This document shows, one piece after another, positions 17,024 through 28,915 of a stretch of DNA of 64,000 nucleotides; positions within the stretch are counted from its first letter, which is position 1, and the number at the start of each line of letters is the position of its first letter. The DNA comes from Arthrobacter sp. Soil763 (lineage in GTDB: Bacteria > Actinomycetota > Actinomycetes > Actinomycetales > Micrococcaceae). The notes beneath the pieces are model-generated. The model did not search any database and was not told the DNA's origin. It saw nothing but the letters and a program-made list of their open reading frames with translations. Position numbers and translations under genes: made by a program. The stretch lies in assembly GCF_001428365.1 (NCBI RefSeq), contig NZ_LMSH01000002.1, positions 620,132-684,131 of the forward strand. The letters run 5' to 3'.

Positions 17024-17851
17024 GTGCCCATCCTGAACAAAGACATGACCCTGTGCATCTCGCTCTCGGCCCGGCCGAGCAACAACGGGACCCGCTTCCA
17101 CAACCACCTGTACGAGCAGCTGGGACTGAACTGGATCTATAAGGCCTTCGCCCCCACGGACCTGAGCCAGGCCATCGCCGGGGTGCGGGGCCTGGGCATC
17201 CGGGGCTGCGCCGTGTCCATGCCCTACAAGGAGGACGTGATCGCGCTCGTCGACGCCATGGACCCGTCCGCGAAGGCCATCGACTCGGTGAATACGATCG
17301 TCAATGACGGCGGCCGGCTCACGGCTTACAACACCGACTACACGGCAATCGAACAGCTGCTGCAGCGCAACGCGGTCCCGGTGGAGTACGCGGTCTGGCT
17401 GACCGGGGCCGGCGGGATGGCGAAGGCCACCGCGGCGGCCCTGCGCGACGCCGGCTTCCGGAACGTCACCATCATCGCCCGCAACGAACCGGCGGGCCGG
17501 GCGCTCGCCGACCAGTACGGCTTTCACTGGCGTGCGGACTTCCCGGCGGCGGGCGAGGGTACAGCGGACATGCTCATCAACGTCACCCCGATGGGGATGG
17601 CCGGCGGCCCCGACGCGGAGGCGCTGTCCTTCCCGCAGTCGGCGGTGGACGCGGCCAAGGTGGTCTTCGACGTCGTGGCGCTGCCCGCCGAGACGCCCCT
17701 GATCCGGGCCGCACGGGCCGCCGGGAAGCAGGTGATCACCGGCGCCGAGGTCGCAACCATCCAGGCGCTGGAGCAGTTCGTGCTCTACACCGGGATCCGG
17801 CCCACGGCGGAGCAGGTGCGCGCGGCGGAGGACTTCATGCGGGCGCAGTAG
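17024..17851 (+). CDS. AroE-like shikimate 5-dehydrogenase family protein
   Basis: This 275-residue protein has the AroE fold. Counting from this start, the catalytic pair is Lys69 in VSMPYKEDV and Asp105 in NTDYTA, and the NADP-binding loop is GAGGMAKATAAAL. The shikimate-side N-terminus differs from standard AroE: instead of the usual Ser-x-Ser-Pro...HN pattern it has SLSARPSNNGTRFHN. It may therefore be a quinate/shikimate-like or aminoshikimate-like paralogue instead of the biosynthetic enzyme. I chose GTG 17024 because TTTAAT lies 6 nt upstream; GTG 17006 would add six residues. It converges on the methyltransferase gene with a shared hairpin terminator. Confidence 0.8.
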   Translation: MPILNKDMTLCISLSARPSNNGTRFHNHLYEQLGLNWIYKAFAPTDLSQAIAGVRGLGIRGCAVSMPYKEDVIALVDAMDPSAKAIDSVNTIVNDGGRLTAYNTDYTAIEQLLQRNAVPVEYAVWLTGAGGMAKATAAALRDAGFRNVTIIARNEPAGRALADQYGFHWRADFPAAGEGTADMLINVTPMGMAGGPDAEALSFPQSAVDAAKVVFDVVALPAETPLIRAARAAGKQVITGAEVATIQALEQFVLYTGIRPTAEQVRAAEDFMRAQ

Positions 17852-17857
17852 CTCCGC

Positions 17858-17893
17858 CCGGCGTAGCCGGGCCCGCGGGTCCGGCTACGCCGG
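17858..17893. terminator. Bidirectional hairpin between convergent genes
   Basis: Perfect 13-bp arms CCGGCGTAGCCGG and CCGGCTACGCCGG (17858-17870, 17881-17893) flank a 10-nt loop. The right arm overlaps the last codons of the methyltransferase gene, whose stop codon TAG is inside the stem. It probably ends transcription from both sides, although no T-run follows. Confidence 0.65.
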
Positions 17894-19120
17894 TCCCACA
17901 GGCCGCACCGAGATGGCCACGCGATCCTCGCCGATCCTGGTCAGGACCAGGGTGGCTGTTTTCTTGGCCGCGTCCTTGCCGGCCCGGCCGCCGGGGAGCA
18001 ACTGCTTGCGCAGTTCCTCCGGCGTGACCGCGACGCCGCGCTTCTTGATGTCCAGGACGCCGACGCCGTTCTCCCGGACCCAGGACTTGAGCGCCTTGAC
18101 GTTGAACGGCATCACCTCAAGGACCTCGTAGGCGCGGGCGAACGGCGTCTCCCGCAGGTCCGGCGCGCAGATGTAGGCAATGTGCTCGTCCAGCAGGTGG
18201 CCGCCCAGTTGGAGTGCGACGTCGGCGACGAGGCCGGCGCGGATCACGGCCCCGTCCGGCTCGTACAGGTAGCCCTCGACCGGGCCCACGGGTGCGGCCG
18301 GGCCGGCGTCGAAATCCTCCGGGCTGGTCAGTTCGGCGGCGCCCTGCGGGCCGAGGACCAGGGCGGCACGCCGGATTCCCGGCCGGCGGACCGCGTTGAA
18401 CCACAGCGCCACCTCGGTCACGTCCCCGCCCACGGAAACCCACTGCGCTTCGCAGTCCTGCGGGATGGCGGCGTGGGGCATCCCCGGGCCCATCTTCACG
18501 CCGACGGCGCGGCCGGACGCGGCGAGGGTCTCGACGAAGGACAGCGGCGGGGAAAAGTCTTCCGGGTCCCAGAGCCGTTTGGTTCCGGAGGTTGAAGTGG
18601 TACGGCGTGCCGGGTCCAGCCACACGCCGTCGATGCCGTCGAGCGGGACCGCGGCGGCGTCGGCATGGACCACGGTGGCGTTGCGGAACGGGATCAGGTT
18701 CATCGTGGCGCAGGCGGCAGTGGTTTCATCCACTTCCACGGCGGTGACCGTGAGGTCCAGGGACGCCAGGGCCATCGCGTCCGCGCCGAGCCCGCAGCCC
18801 AGGTCCGCGACGTGACCGATTCCGGCCTCGGCGAAACGCTGGGCGTGCCGCGCCGCCACGTTGAGCCGGGTGGCCTGCTCCAGGCCGGCGCGGGTGAAAA
18901 TCATCTGCCGGGCGAACTCGCCGAACTTGGCTTCCGCCTTGGTCCGCAGCCGGGACTGGGTCAGGGCAGCGGAGACCAGTTCGGGGGAGTGGCCGGCCTT
19001 CCGCAACGAGGCGTTCAGCCGGAAGGCCTCGTCCTCGCGGTACGGCCCCAGCGAGGCCAGCAGCTCCCAGCCCTCCGGATTCAGCAGCGGGGCGATCTGG
19101 TCCTGCGTCGTCTCAGCCAT
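17885..19120 (-). CDS. THUMP-like class I SAM-dependent methyltransferase
   Basis: This 411-residue predicted methyltransferase has a class I SAM-binding core: HVADLGCGLGADAMALA (motif I), VTAVEVDET (acidic end of strand 2), and VWLDPARR in place of the catalytic D/N-PP-Y/F motif. The N-terminal helical region (1-90) and the C-terminal VLDIKKRGVAVTPEELRKQL segment, typical of the actinobacterial THUMP-like domain family, suggest an RNA substrate, but this is inferred. The ATG is preceded by TACGCT and 7 nt, a probable leaderless start. It diverges from the small membrane-protein gene at 19177. Confidence 0.85.
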   Translation of the reverse strand: MAETTQDQIAPLLNPEGWELLASLGPYREDEAFRLNASLRKAGHSPELVSAALTQSRLRTKAEAKFGEFARQMIFTRAGLEQATRLNVAARHAQRFAEAGIGHVADLGCGLGADAMALASLDLTVTAVEVDETTAACATMNLIPFRNATVVHADAAAVPLDGIDGVWLDPARRTTSTSGTKRLWDPEDFSPPLSFVETLAASGRAVGVKMGPGMPHAAIPQDCEAQWVSVGGDVTEVALWFNAVRRPGIRRAALVLGPQGAAELTSPEDFDAGPAAPVGPVEGYLYEPDGAVIRAGLVADVALQLGGHLLDEHIAYICAPDLRETPFARAYEVLEVMPFNVKALKSWVRENGVGVLDIKKRGVAVTPEELRKQLLPGGRAGKDAAKKTATLVLTRIGEDRVAISVRPVGPA

Positions 19121-19176
19121 GCCTTCAAGCGTAGTTCAGGCCGGCGGGGCCCGCCGTCCCGGATAGGGTGGACGGC

Positions 19177-19587
19177 ATGGATGGCAGGGAGATCAAGGAC
19201 GTGGGCATCGCAGGCAGCCGGGAAGATGCGGGGGAACCGGGCGGACCGGGCCGGGCCGCTGCCCGGTTCGCGCGCCCGGCGCTGATCGCCGGCAGCGTGG
19301 TCGCCGTCGTCTGCGTGGCACTGCTGGTCATCATCTTCTTCCTGGACTCGTTCAACGCGACCGTCTACTCGGTCGGCGGCAAGAACGTTGCGGACGCGAC
19401 CGATGAAGCCCGTTCCATCCGGGACACCTACGCCGCGGCACGCACCGGCGGCATTATCTTCCTGATCCTCGGCGCAGCGGCCGCCGTCGCCGGCGGGGCG
19501 GTGCTGTACCGCACCCGGGCCACGGCTGGCCGCAGCGGCGACGACGACGGCGACGACGTCGACTTCGACGACCTCGCCGGTAACTGA
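19177..19587 (+). CDS. Small membrane protein, unknown function
   Basis: This 136-residue protein has two predicted membrane helices (about residues 34-56 and 94-113), separated by an outside loop with conserved-looking VYSVGGKNVADATDEARSIR, and ends in a strongly acidic Asp-rich tail (DDDGDDVDFDD). I do not recognise a family. Start ATG 19177 is chosen because TAGGGT lies 7 nt upstream; GTG 19168 would add three residues. The gene lies between the methyltransferase, divergent, and the palindromic repeat plus groES promoter, downstream. The repeat at 19602 begins 14 bp after the stop codon and may serve as its transcription end. Confidence 0.7.
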   Translation: MDGREIKDVGIAGSREDAGEPGGPGRAAARFARPALIAGSVVAVVCVALLVIIFFLDSFNATVYSVGGKNVADATDEARSIRDTYAAARTGGIIFLILGAAAAVAGGAVLYRTRATAGRSGDDDGDDVDFDDLAGN

Positions 19588-19601
19588 CCCCACGCCGCTC
19601 C

Positions 19602-19683
19602 GACGGACATGCCCATCCTTCGAGCCAGGGCGTGGGCATGACGCGGCATGCCCACCGGCCGGGCCGGGGGACGGGCATGTCCT
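19602..19683. repeat. Copy of the 83-bp palindromic repeat
   Basis: Outer arms CGGACATGCCC (19604-19614) and GGGCATGTCC (19673-19682) enclose an inner perfect inverted repeat GTGGGCATG / CATGCCCAC (19632-19640, 19647-19655). Length, outer arms and nested layout match the copies at 9471-9667 and 29550-29630. It fills the first part of the 314-bp gap before groES; the rest of the gap holds the CIRCE operators and promoter. Confidence 0.85.
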
Positions 19684-19717
19684 GCGGGGGAGGGGTCGTT
19701 CACCGGCGACGAACTGC

Positions 19718-19744
19718 TGGCACTCACCTTGACCGAGTGCTAAC
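19718..19744 (+). promoter_or_regulatory. CIRCE operator 1 (HrcA site)
   Basis: CTGGCACTC-N9-GAGTGCTAA matches the CIRCE consensus TTAGCACTC-N9-GAGTGCTAA with a perfect right arm and two mismatches in the left arm. It overlaps the -35 box TTGACC, so bound HrcA would block the promoter. Confidence 0.88.
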
Positions 19745-19759
19745 TCCTTACATAGAGTC
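19730..19759 (+). promoter_or_regulatory. groES promoter
   Basis: TTGACC (19730-19735) as -35 and TAGAGT (19754-19759) as -10 are 18 bp apart, of vegetative sigma type. The two CIRCE elements lie over and just downstream of it. The predicted leader to the groES start is about 135 nt. Confidence 0.65.
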
Positions 19760-19764
19760 GTCAT

Positions 19765-19791
19765 TAGCACTCTCCCTAGGCGGGTGCTAAC
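19765..19791 (+). promoter_or_regulatory. CIRCE operator 2 (HrcA site)
   Basis: TTAGCACTC-N9-GGGTGCTAA has a perfect left arm and one mismatch in the right arm. It lies 20 bp beyond the first CIRCE, across and after the likely transcription start. Confidence 0.9.
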
Positions 19792-19901
19792 ACCTGAAGC
19801 TTTACCGGCCTGGCTGCTGCCGGCACCGCGACGACGGTCTGTACGCCATGGCACGACGGCTTTAAAGTCCACGAATTTGCTGACGAAAAGGAGAGGTCCG
19901 A

Positions 19902-20198
19902 GTGTCGGTCTCTATTAAGCCTCTTGAGGATCGTATTGTTGTCCGCCCGCTCGAAGCCGAGCAGACCACGGCTTCCGGCCTGGTTATCCCGGACTCCGCA
20001 CAGGAGAAGCCGCAGGAAGGCGAAGTTGTCGCAGTTGGCCCCGGCCGCTTTGACGACAACGGCAACCGCGTCCCCGTCGACGTAGCCGTCGGCGACGTTG
20101 TCATCTACTCCAAGTACGGCGGAACCGAAGTTAAGACCGGCGGCGTCGAGTACCTCGTGCTGTCCGCCCGCGACGTTCTGGCGATCGTCGTAAAGTAA
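19902..20198 (+). CDS. groES: Co-chaperonin GroES
   Basis: This 98-residue co-chaperonin caps the GroEL ring during protein folding in the cytoplasm. It begins [20 protein letters not shown], includes the mobile-loop region [18 protein letters not shown], and ends [11 protein letters not shown], all canonical. The start is GTG 19902 with the strong ribosome-binding site AAAGGAGAGG about 7 nt upstream. It is 80 bp before groEL and shares its heat-shock control through two CIRCE sites. Confidence 0.98.
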   Translation: MSVSIKPLEDRIVVRPLEAEQTTASGLVIPDSAQEKPQEGEVVAVGPGRFDDNGNRVPVDVAVGDVVIYSKYGGTEVKTGGVEYLVLSARDVLAIVVK

Positions 20199-20266
20199 CT
20201 CTCTTGGACCCCCGCGCCGCCCTTCCTTCGCTCTGAACGGAACGGCTGCGCGGGGTTCTGTCTTGA

Positions 20267-21889
<1,623 letters not shown>

Positions 21890-21911
21890 GGTCTCCGCAC
21901 CGCATTACACG

Positions 21912-21948
21912 AGAGGACCGGACCGGCGTCAGCTGGTCCGGTCCTCTT
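21912..21948 (+). terminator. Hairpin terminator after groEL
   Basis: Perfect 13-bp arms AGAGGACCGGACC and GGTCCGGTCCTCT (21912-21924, 21935-21947) are followed by TT. The element lies between convergent groEL and the DUF389 gene and may serve both. Confidence 0.85.
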
Positions 21949-21965
21949 GCCGTCCCCCGCCCTGG

Positions 21966-22934
21966 TCAGTGCCGGGGCTGCTGTGCCTTGCGCCGGAGCC
22001 GCAGGGCGGCGTCCCGCGGCAGGCGTTTGGTGACCAGCCGGTAGAAGACCAGTACCGCCACCGCCGAAACGACAATCCCGACAAGGTTCAGCAGGAGCTG
22101 CAGGGCGGAGCCCGCTGCCTTCTGATACTCGCCCAGCACCAGGGCGACCGCCACGAAGCCGGCGGCGGGAACAGTGGTCACGGAGATGAAGACGCCGATC
22201 AGGGCCGCCGACCGCCGGCTGATCACCGAGAGCATGCCTGCGGTGCCCGCCAGCAGGGCCACAATCAGGGAGTAGGGCCCCGGGTGGTAGATGAATTCCA
22301 CGGCGGAACCGCGGTCCAGGGCGTCCGCGGGAAAGAGCCCGAGCGGCACGGAGAGCCAGGCCGTCAGGGCCGCCGCCAGCATCGCGACGGGGAATCCCAC
22401 GCCGAGCGCCAACGCCGCGCGGCGTCCGAGACGCCATTGACGCCGCACCAGCGCGACGGCGAGGGCAGCGAGCGGCCCGAACTCCGGCCCGACCGCCATG
22501 GCGCCCACGATGGCGATGGTTGAATCCGTGACGATGCCGATCGCGGCCAGCTGCGTCGCGAGGACCAGGAACGCCAGATAGCTCCAGGTCAGCCGGGCGT
22601 CCTCCCCGGTCTGCCGCGACACCTCGTCCCAGACCACCGCGTCAGCGCCCTCCCCGGGCGCTGCCGCCACCGCCTGGTCCGCCCGCTCGGACAGCAGCAA
22701 CTCAGGGGTGGTCACCGAGATTGAGCCGAGTTTCTGGACGTTCAGGGCGTGCAGGTTTTCGATCAGCGCTTCGACGGATTCGCGGGCAATAAAAACCAGG
22801 ACGACGTCGCCCGGCGGCACCACCGACGCGCCGGGATGCAGGGCGACCTCGGCCACCCCGGGCGCACCCGAGCAACTCTCCACCACAGTTGGGGACAGTT
22901 CTTCCGGGACGCAGATCCGTACCTGCACGATCAA
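21966..22934 (-). CDS. DUF389 family membrane protein
   Basis: This 322-residue protein has an N-terminal cytoplasmic domain of about 110 residues with beta-alpha-beta character, then hydrophobic segments at about 117-134, 138-163, 175-198, 222-240, 244-268 and 280-300. The blocks TDSTIAIVGAMAVGPEFGP and VTTVPAAGFVAVAL are typical of the DUF389 (TIGR00341/TIGR00271-like) family, whose function is not established. A TTG start at 22934 is proposed because a perfect AAGGAGG ribosome-binding site sits 5-6 nt upstream and no ATG or GTG in frame is as well placed; GTG 22928 is the alternative. The C-terminus is basic (RLRRKAQQPRH). It diverges from the acyltransferase gene. Confidence 0.82.
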   Translation of the reverse strand: MIVQVRICVPEELSPTVVESCSGAPGVAEVALHPGASVVPPGDVVLVFIARESVEALIENLHALNVQKLGSISVTTPELLLSERADQAVAAAPGEGADAVVWDEVSRQTGEDARLTWSYLAFLVLATQLAAIGIVTDSTIAIVGAMAVGPEFGPLAALAVALVRRQWRLGRRAALALGVGFPVAMLAAALTAWLSVPLGLFPADALDRGSAVEFIYHPGPYSLIVALLAGTAGMLSVISRRSAALIGVFISVTTVPAAGFVAVALVLGEYQKAAGSALQLLLNLVGIVVSAVAVLVFYRLVTKRLPRDAALRLRRKAQQPRH

Positions 22935-23117
22935 GGCGGCCTCCTTCGACTCGTAACAGACTACGGCGCCGCGCGCCCCATCCCTCCGCTGGCCCGGCCG
23001 TGCCGCGGCCGCTCCGGGCCGCGACCGTTCCGGGCCATGAATCCGGGCCCGTGAATTGGCGGACAAGATTACGGTTCGGTAACATTGATGCTTTGGAAGC
23101 CGCCTGGAGGATCCCAA

Positions 23118-25214
23118 GTGACGAACGAGCGAACCATAACCAGCCCGCCCGCCGCCGCGGCGGGCTCTCCCGCGAGCCGCAAATCGGGCTACCGCCCCGA
23201 GGTGCAGGGCCTGCGCGCGCTGGCTGTGCTTATGGTCGTGACCTACCACGTCTGGCTGGGCAGGGTCTCCGGCGGCGTCGACATCTTCCTGCTCATTTCG
23301 GCCTTCCTGATGACGCTCAGCTTCGCCCGCAAGGTCGAATCCGGCAAGCCGCTCCGGCTCCTGCACCACTGGCTGCACCTGCTCAAGCGGCTGCTGCCCG
23401 CCGTCGTCGTCGTGGTCCTCGGCGTCCTGATCGGCACCTGGGCCATCCTGCCGGCCAGCCGCTGGGCGGACATCCTGGACCAGGCCTGGGCCTCGCTGCT
23501 TTACCGGCAGAACTGGCTGCTCGCAGATTCCGCCGTCGACTACTACGCCCAGGACCACTCGGGCGCGAGTCCGCTCCAGCACTTCTGGTCATTGTCCATC
23601 CAGGGGCAGGTGTTCGTGCTGTGGCCGCTGATTTTCGCCGGGGTCGCGCTGCTGCACCGGGGGCTGCGCTACGCCGTGCGTCGCTGGACCCGGCTGGATG
23701 ACCGGTTGCCGGGTTACCGCGCGCTCCTGGCCGTAGCCTTCGGGGCGGTCTTCGCCATGTCGCTGGCCTACTCGGTCGAGCAGACCGCCGGGAACCAGGC
23801 CTACGCCTACTTCGACACCCGCACCCGGCTCTGGGAATTCGCCCTCGGCTCGCTGCTGGCGCTGGCCCTGCCGCACCTCAAACCCGGCAAGGCGCTGCGC
23901 GTCGTGCTGGGCTGGGTGGGCCTGGCGGCGATGCTCTCCTGCGGTCTGCTGCTCACCGTGGACCGGTCCTTCCCCGGCTTCATCGCGCTGTGGCCCACGC
24001 TCGCGGCCGCGGCCATCATCGTGGCCGGGCGCAGTGGCAGCCGCTTCGGCGTGGACCGGCTCCTGACCTGGCGCCCGCTGGTCGCCCTGGGCGATAACTC
24101 CTACGCGCTGTACCTGTGGCACTGGCCGCTGCTGGTCCTCGCGCTGGCCGGGGCCGGCCTCAGCGCCCCCAACCTTTGGCAGGGCCTGGCCATCGTTGCC
24201 GCTTCCATCGTCCTGGCCGTGCTCACCACCCGCTACGTTGAAAAGCCGCTGCGCGAATGGCACTGGCCGCAGCGCCGGGCCTGGCGGACCGCCGTCGTCA
24301 TCGCCGCCTGCGGCGCCTTGCTGGCCGGGCCGGTCACGTTGTGGCAGAGCCACATGGTGGCCGACGAGGCCGCCGCCGCGTCCCAGCCCCGGGAACTGAC
24401 GCCCGGTGCCGCGGCGCTGGCGCCCGAAAACGCCGGAAAGCCCACGCCGGACGCTAAGATCATCCCGGCCCCCGGGGCGATGAAGAACGAGTGGGCGGAC
24501 ATCGACGGACTCTGCACGGGCGCCAATGTCCCGAGCGACCCGCTGCTGGAGGGCTGCCTCCAGAACAGCCCCCCGGCCAAAGTCACCAAGAAGATCGTGG
24601 TGCTCGGCGACTCGCACGCCCAGCAGTACATGGCTGCGCTCGGCCCGGTGGCCAAGAGCCACGGCTGGGAAGTGGTGACCCTGCTCAAGGGCAACTGCCG
24701 CTTCGGCGGCGAGTCCGACGAGCGCGACGCCGACTGCAACGCCTTCAACAAGGCCAGCGCCGCCTACGTGCTGGAGCACAAGCCCGACGCCGTCTTCACC
24801 GTCGCCTCGCTCACGCACAAGGAGGCCCCGTTCGAGACCGAGGTCCCGAAATACTTGGAAGGCATCAAGCCGTTCACCGACGCCGGGATTGACGTCGTCG
24901 GGATCCGCGACAACCCGCGCTTCCCGATCAACATGCCCGAATGCGTCCAGACCAAGGGCCCCGACGCCGCCGAGTGCAACGTCCCGCTGCAGGAATCCCT
25001 GGCGGCGTCGTCGCCGCTGGATGCCTACCGGGGCAAGGTGGCCCGCCTGCACCTGATGGACATGAGCGACTTCATCTGCGCCGACGGGACCTGCCCGGCC
25101 GTGGTGGGGAACGTCTACGTCTACAAGGACGACAACCACCTGACGAAGACCTACGTCCAGACCATGATCCCGATGTTCGAGAAGCGTCTGCTCGCAGCTA
25201 CCGGCTGGAAGTAA
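23118..25214 (+). CDS. OafA/YrhL-type membrane acyltransferase with SGNH domain
   Basis: This 698-residue two-domain protein modifies a surface glycan by O-acylation. The N-terminal acyltransferase-3 domain has YRPEVQGLRALAVLMVVTYH with the catalytic-site His, GGVDIFLLISAFLM, about ten membrane helices, and WPLLVLALAG near 340. The C-terminal extracytoplasmic SGNH esterase-like domain starts near residue 460, with VLGDSHAQQYMAALG (about 494-508) and DDNHLTKTYVQ (about 671-681). In this class the membrane part moves acetyl groups across and the SGNH part hands them to the glycan. GTG 23118 is chosen because GGAGG lies 8 nt upstream. The target polymer is unknown. Confidence 0.9.
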   Translation: MTNERTITSPPAAAAGSPASRKSGYRPEVQGLRALAVLMVVTYHVWLGRVSGGVDIFLLISAFLMTLSFARKVESGKPLRLLHHWLHLLKRLLPAVVVVVLGVLIGTWAILPASRWADILDQAWASLLYRQNWLLADSAVDYYAQDHSGASPLQHFWSLSIQGQVFVLWPLIFAGVALLHRGLRYAVRRWTRLDDRLPGYRALLAVAFGAVFAMSLAYSVEQTAGNQAYAYFDTRTRLWEFALGSLLALALPHLKPGKALRVVLGWVGLAAMLSCGLLLTVDRSFPGFIALWPTLAAAAIIVAGRSGSRFGVDRLLTWRPLVALGDNSYALYLWHWPLLVLALAGAGLSAPNLWQGLAIVAASIVLAVLTTRYVEKPLREWHWPQRRAWRTAVVIAACGALLAGPVTLWQSHMVADEAAAASQPRELTPGAAALAPENAGKPTPDAKIIPAPGAMKNEWADIDGLCTGANVPSDPLLEGCLQNSPPAKVTKKIVVLGDSHAQQYMAALGPVAKSHGWEVVTLLKGNCRFGGESDERDADCNAFNKASAAYVLEHKPDAVFTVASLTHKEAPFETEVPKYLEGIKPFTDAGIDVVGIRDNPRFPINMPECVQTKGPDAAECNVPLQESLAASSPLDAYRGKVARLHLMDMSDFICADGTCPAVVGNVYVYKDDNHLTKTYVQTMIPMFEKRLLAATGWK

Positions 25215-25332
25215 CCCGCCATTCGGGCAGCACGCGGATGCCGTTGCTCACAATCGCGGCGCGGAATATGGGGATCTGCGCCAAGGTTCTAGTATTTATT
25301 CAACACTCCTGCACAGGCCACGCCCGTAATGA

Positions 25333-26910
<1,578 letters not shown>

Positions 26911-26940
26911 CCCGCCAGGCTGACCCGCCAGGAGGCTGGA

Positions 26941-26978
26941 CAGGCAGGCCACGGGGATTCCTCCCCGTGGCCTGCCTG
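26941..26978 (+). terminator. Hairpin terminator after guaB
   Basis: Perfect 16-bp arms (26941-26956 and 26963-26978; left arm CAGGCAGGCCACGGGG) enclose the 6-nt loop ATTCCT, followed by CGTT. This is one of the strongest predicted terminators in the window. Confidence 0.9.
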
Positions 26979-27025
26979 CGTTAACAGCGGCAATGGAGGC
27001 GTGGATCCGGAACTAGGCTGGAGCC

Positions 27026-28867
27026 ATGTCCGAACTCCTGCCCGCGCGCGAGCCCAAGCGGAAACTGGCGCTGCGGCCTTACGCCCGGGCCGTGGCGCAG
27101 GTGCTGCGGGTCAGCTTCCGCGCCTCGCCTGCCGCCGTCGTGATGAAAGTGGTGGGCTCGTTGATCTCGGCGCTGCTGCCGCTGGTCACCACCTACTTCG
27201 CCGCGCTGACCACAACGGCGCTCGCGGCAGCGTACGCGGGAAATGCGGCCGCCGGGCAGCAGGCCATCGTCTACGTCATCATCACCGCGGCGCTCGGCCT
27301 GTTCTGGGGCGCCTTCAGCAGCGTGGACCGCTACATCCAGCAGCTGATGAGCTTCCGGGTCGGCGCCATCGTCGGGGACCTGATGTACGAGCGTTTCCTG
27401 GCCCTGGAATTCTGGCGTTACGACGACAAGGAGACGGTGGACCTCTACGACCGGGCCAAACGTTTCTCTGATTCCTACGCCCGCGTCTTGGACCGGATCG
27501 CGGCCATCTTCACCCAGTTGGTTTCGGTGATCCTGGCGGTGGGCGCCCTGCTCCTGGTCAGCTGGTGGATCGCCGTGATCGTCCTGGTCGCGATCGTGCC
27601 CAGCGTGTACCTGCAGTTCAAGCTCTCCCGAGAACAGATCGCGCATTGGAACACCCAGGTCGATTCGCGCCGGCAACGGCGGATGATCGAAACGAACCTG
27701 CTGCGGCCGCAGCACATCGCCGAGATGCGGCTCTATGGGATCGTCGGCTACCTGATGGGGCTGCGGTCCAGGCTCCGGGACGCGGACGAAAAACGCCGGC
27801 TCGATTTCCAGAAGCGCTACATCCCCAAGCAGCTCGCCGCGGATGCCCTGCAGTACGGCGCCGAGGTGGTCTCGCTGATCTGGGTGGTGGGCCAGATCAT
27901 CGCCCGCGCCCAGCCGGTGGGGCAGTTCCTCTACGTCCAGCAGATCGTCAGCCGCGCCCTCTCCACCGCCAACAACCTGGTTTCCTCGCTGAGCTCGATC
28001 GACGAGGACCTCGCCAACCTCAAGGACTACGAGCTGTTCATGGCGCTGCCGGTCCACTCCGAGCACGCCCCGCCCCTGCTCCAGGCGCCGCGGACCGTGG
28101 AACTGCGGGATATCCGTTTCACCTACACCGGCAGCGAGCTGGAGGTCATCAAAGGCATCTCGCTGACCATCCGGCAGGGCCAGCACATTGCCATCGTCGG
28201 GGAGAACGGGGCCGGGAAATCCACCCTGATCAGGATCCTCGCCGGGCTCTACCGCCCTGACTCCGGGCAGGTGCTGCTCGACGGCGTCGACCTCGCCGCC
28301 GTCGACGTGAAGTCCTGGCACCGCCACCTTGCCGTGCTCAGCCAGGAGTTCCTCAAGTACGAGTTCGCCACGGCCGCGGAAAACATCTTCTTCGGCGACG
28401 TCGATGCGCCGCGCGACGACGAGCGGATCCGCCGGGCCGCCGCCGACGCGGAGGCCCTCGACTTCATCAACAAGCTGCCGAACGGCCTGGACAACCACGT
28501 CAGCAACTGGATGGAGGACCCGCGCGGGCGGAAGGGCAGCGGCTTGTCCGGCGGGCAGTGGCAGCGGCTGGCCATGGCCCGGAACTTCTACCGGGACGCC
28601 TCCTTCATGGTGATGGACGAACCGACATCGGCGATTGACGCGCTGGCCGAGCACCGGATCTTCACCCGGCTCTTCGCAGACCGCAGCAGCACCATTATCG
28701 CCATCAGCCACCGGCTAGCGACGATCGAGAAGGCGGACGTCGTCTACATGCTGGAGGACGGCAGGATCGTGGAACAGGGTACACACAAGGAACTGGTGGC
28801 CTTGCGCGGCCGCTACTTCCGGATGTTCGAATCGCAGCTCACCGTGGACGAGGCCGGCGGCATCTAG
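27026..28867 (+). CDS. ABC exporter half-transporter (fused permease and ATPase)
   Basis: This 613-residue ABC transporter has an N-terminal membrane domain (about six helices to residue 335) fused to an ATPase. Walker A GENGAGKST lies at about 392-400, signature LSGGQWQRLAMARNF at about 507-521, Walker B FMVMDEPTSAID at about 527-538, and the switch His in AISHRLATI. It should act as a homodimer or with an unlinked partner. The cargo is unknown: no lantibiotic, peptide or drug marker gene is adjacent. ATG 27026 is preceded by TAGGCT plus 6 nt, a probable leaderless start. Confidence 0.92.
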   Translation: MSELLPAREPKRKLALRPYARAVAQVLRVSFRASPAAVVMKVVGSLISALLPLVTTYFAALTTTALAAAYAGNAAAGQQAIVYVIITAALGLFWGAFSSVDRYIQQLMSFRVGAIVGDLMYERFLALEFWRYDDKETVDLYDRAKRFSDSYARVLDRIAAIFTQLVSVILAVGALLLVSWWIAVIVLVAIVPSVYLQFKLSREQIAHWNTQVDSRRQRRMIETNLLRPQHIAEMRLYGIVGYLMGLRSRLRDADEKRRLDFQKRYIPKQLAADALQYGAEVVSLIWVVGQIIARAQPVGQFLYVQQIVSRALSTANNLVSSLSSIDEDLANLKDYELFMALPVHSEHAPPLLQAPRTVELRDIRFTYTGSELEVIKGISLTIRQGQHIAIVGENGAGKSTLIRILAGLYRPDSGQVLLDGVDLAAVDVKSWHRHLAVLSQEFLKYEFATAAENIFFGDVDAPRDDERIRRAAADAEALDFINKLPNGLDNHVSNWMEDPRGRKGSGLSGGQWQRLAMARNFYRDASFMVMDEPTSAIDALAEHRIFTRLFADRSSTIIAISHRLATIEKADVVYMLEDGRIVEQGTHKELVALRGRYFRMFESQLTVDEAGGI

Positions 28868-28915
28868 GCCGGGCGGCGCGGAGCGGCCCGGCCAAACCGC
28901 GGGCAGGTTCAGGGT

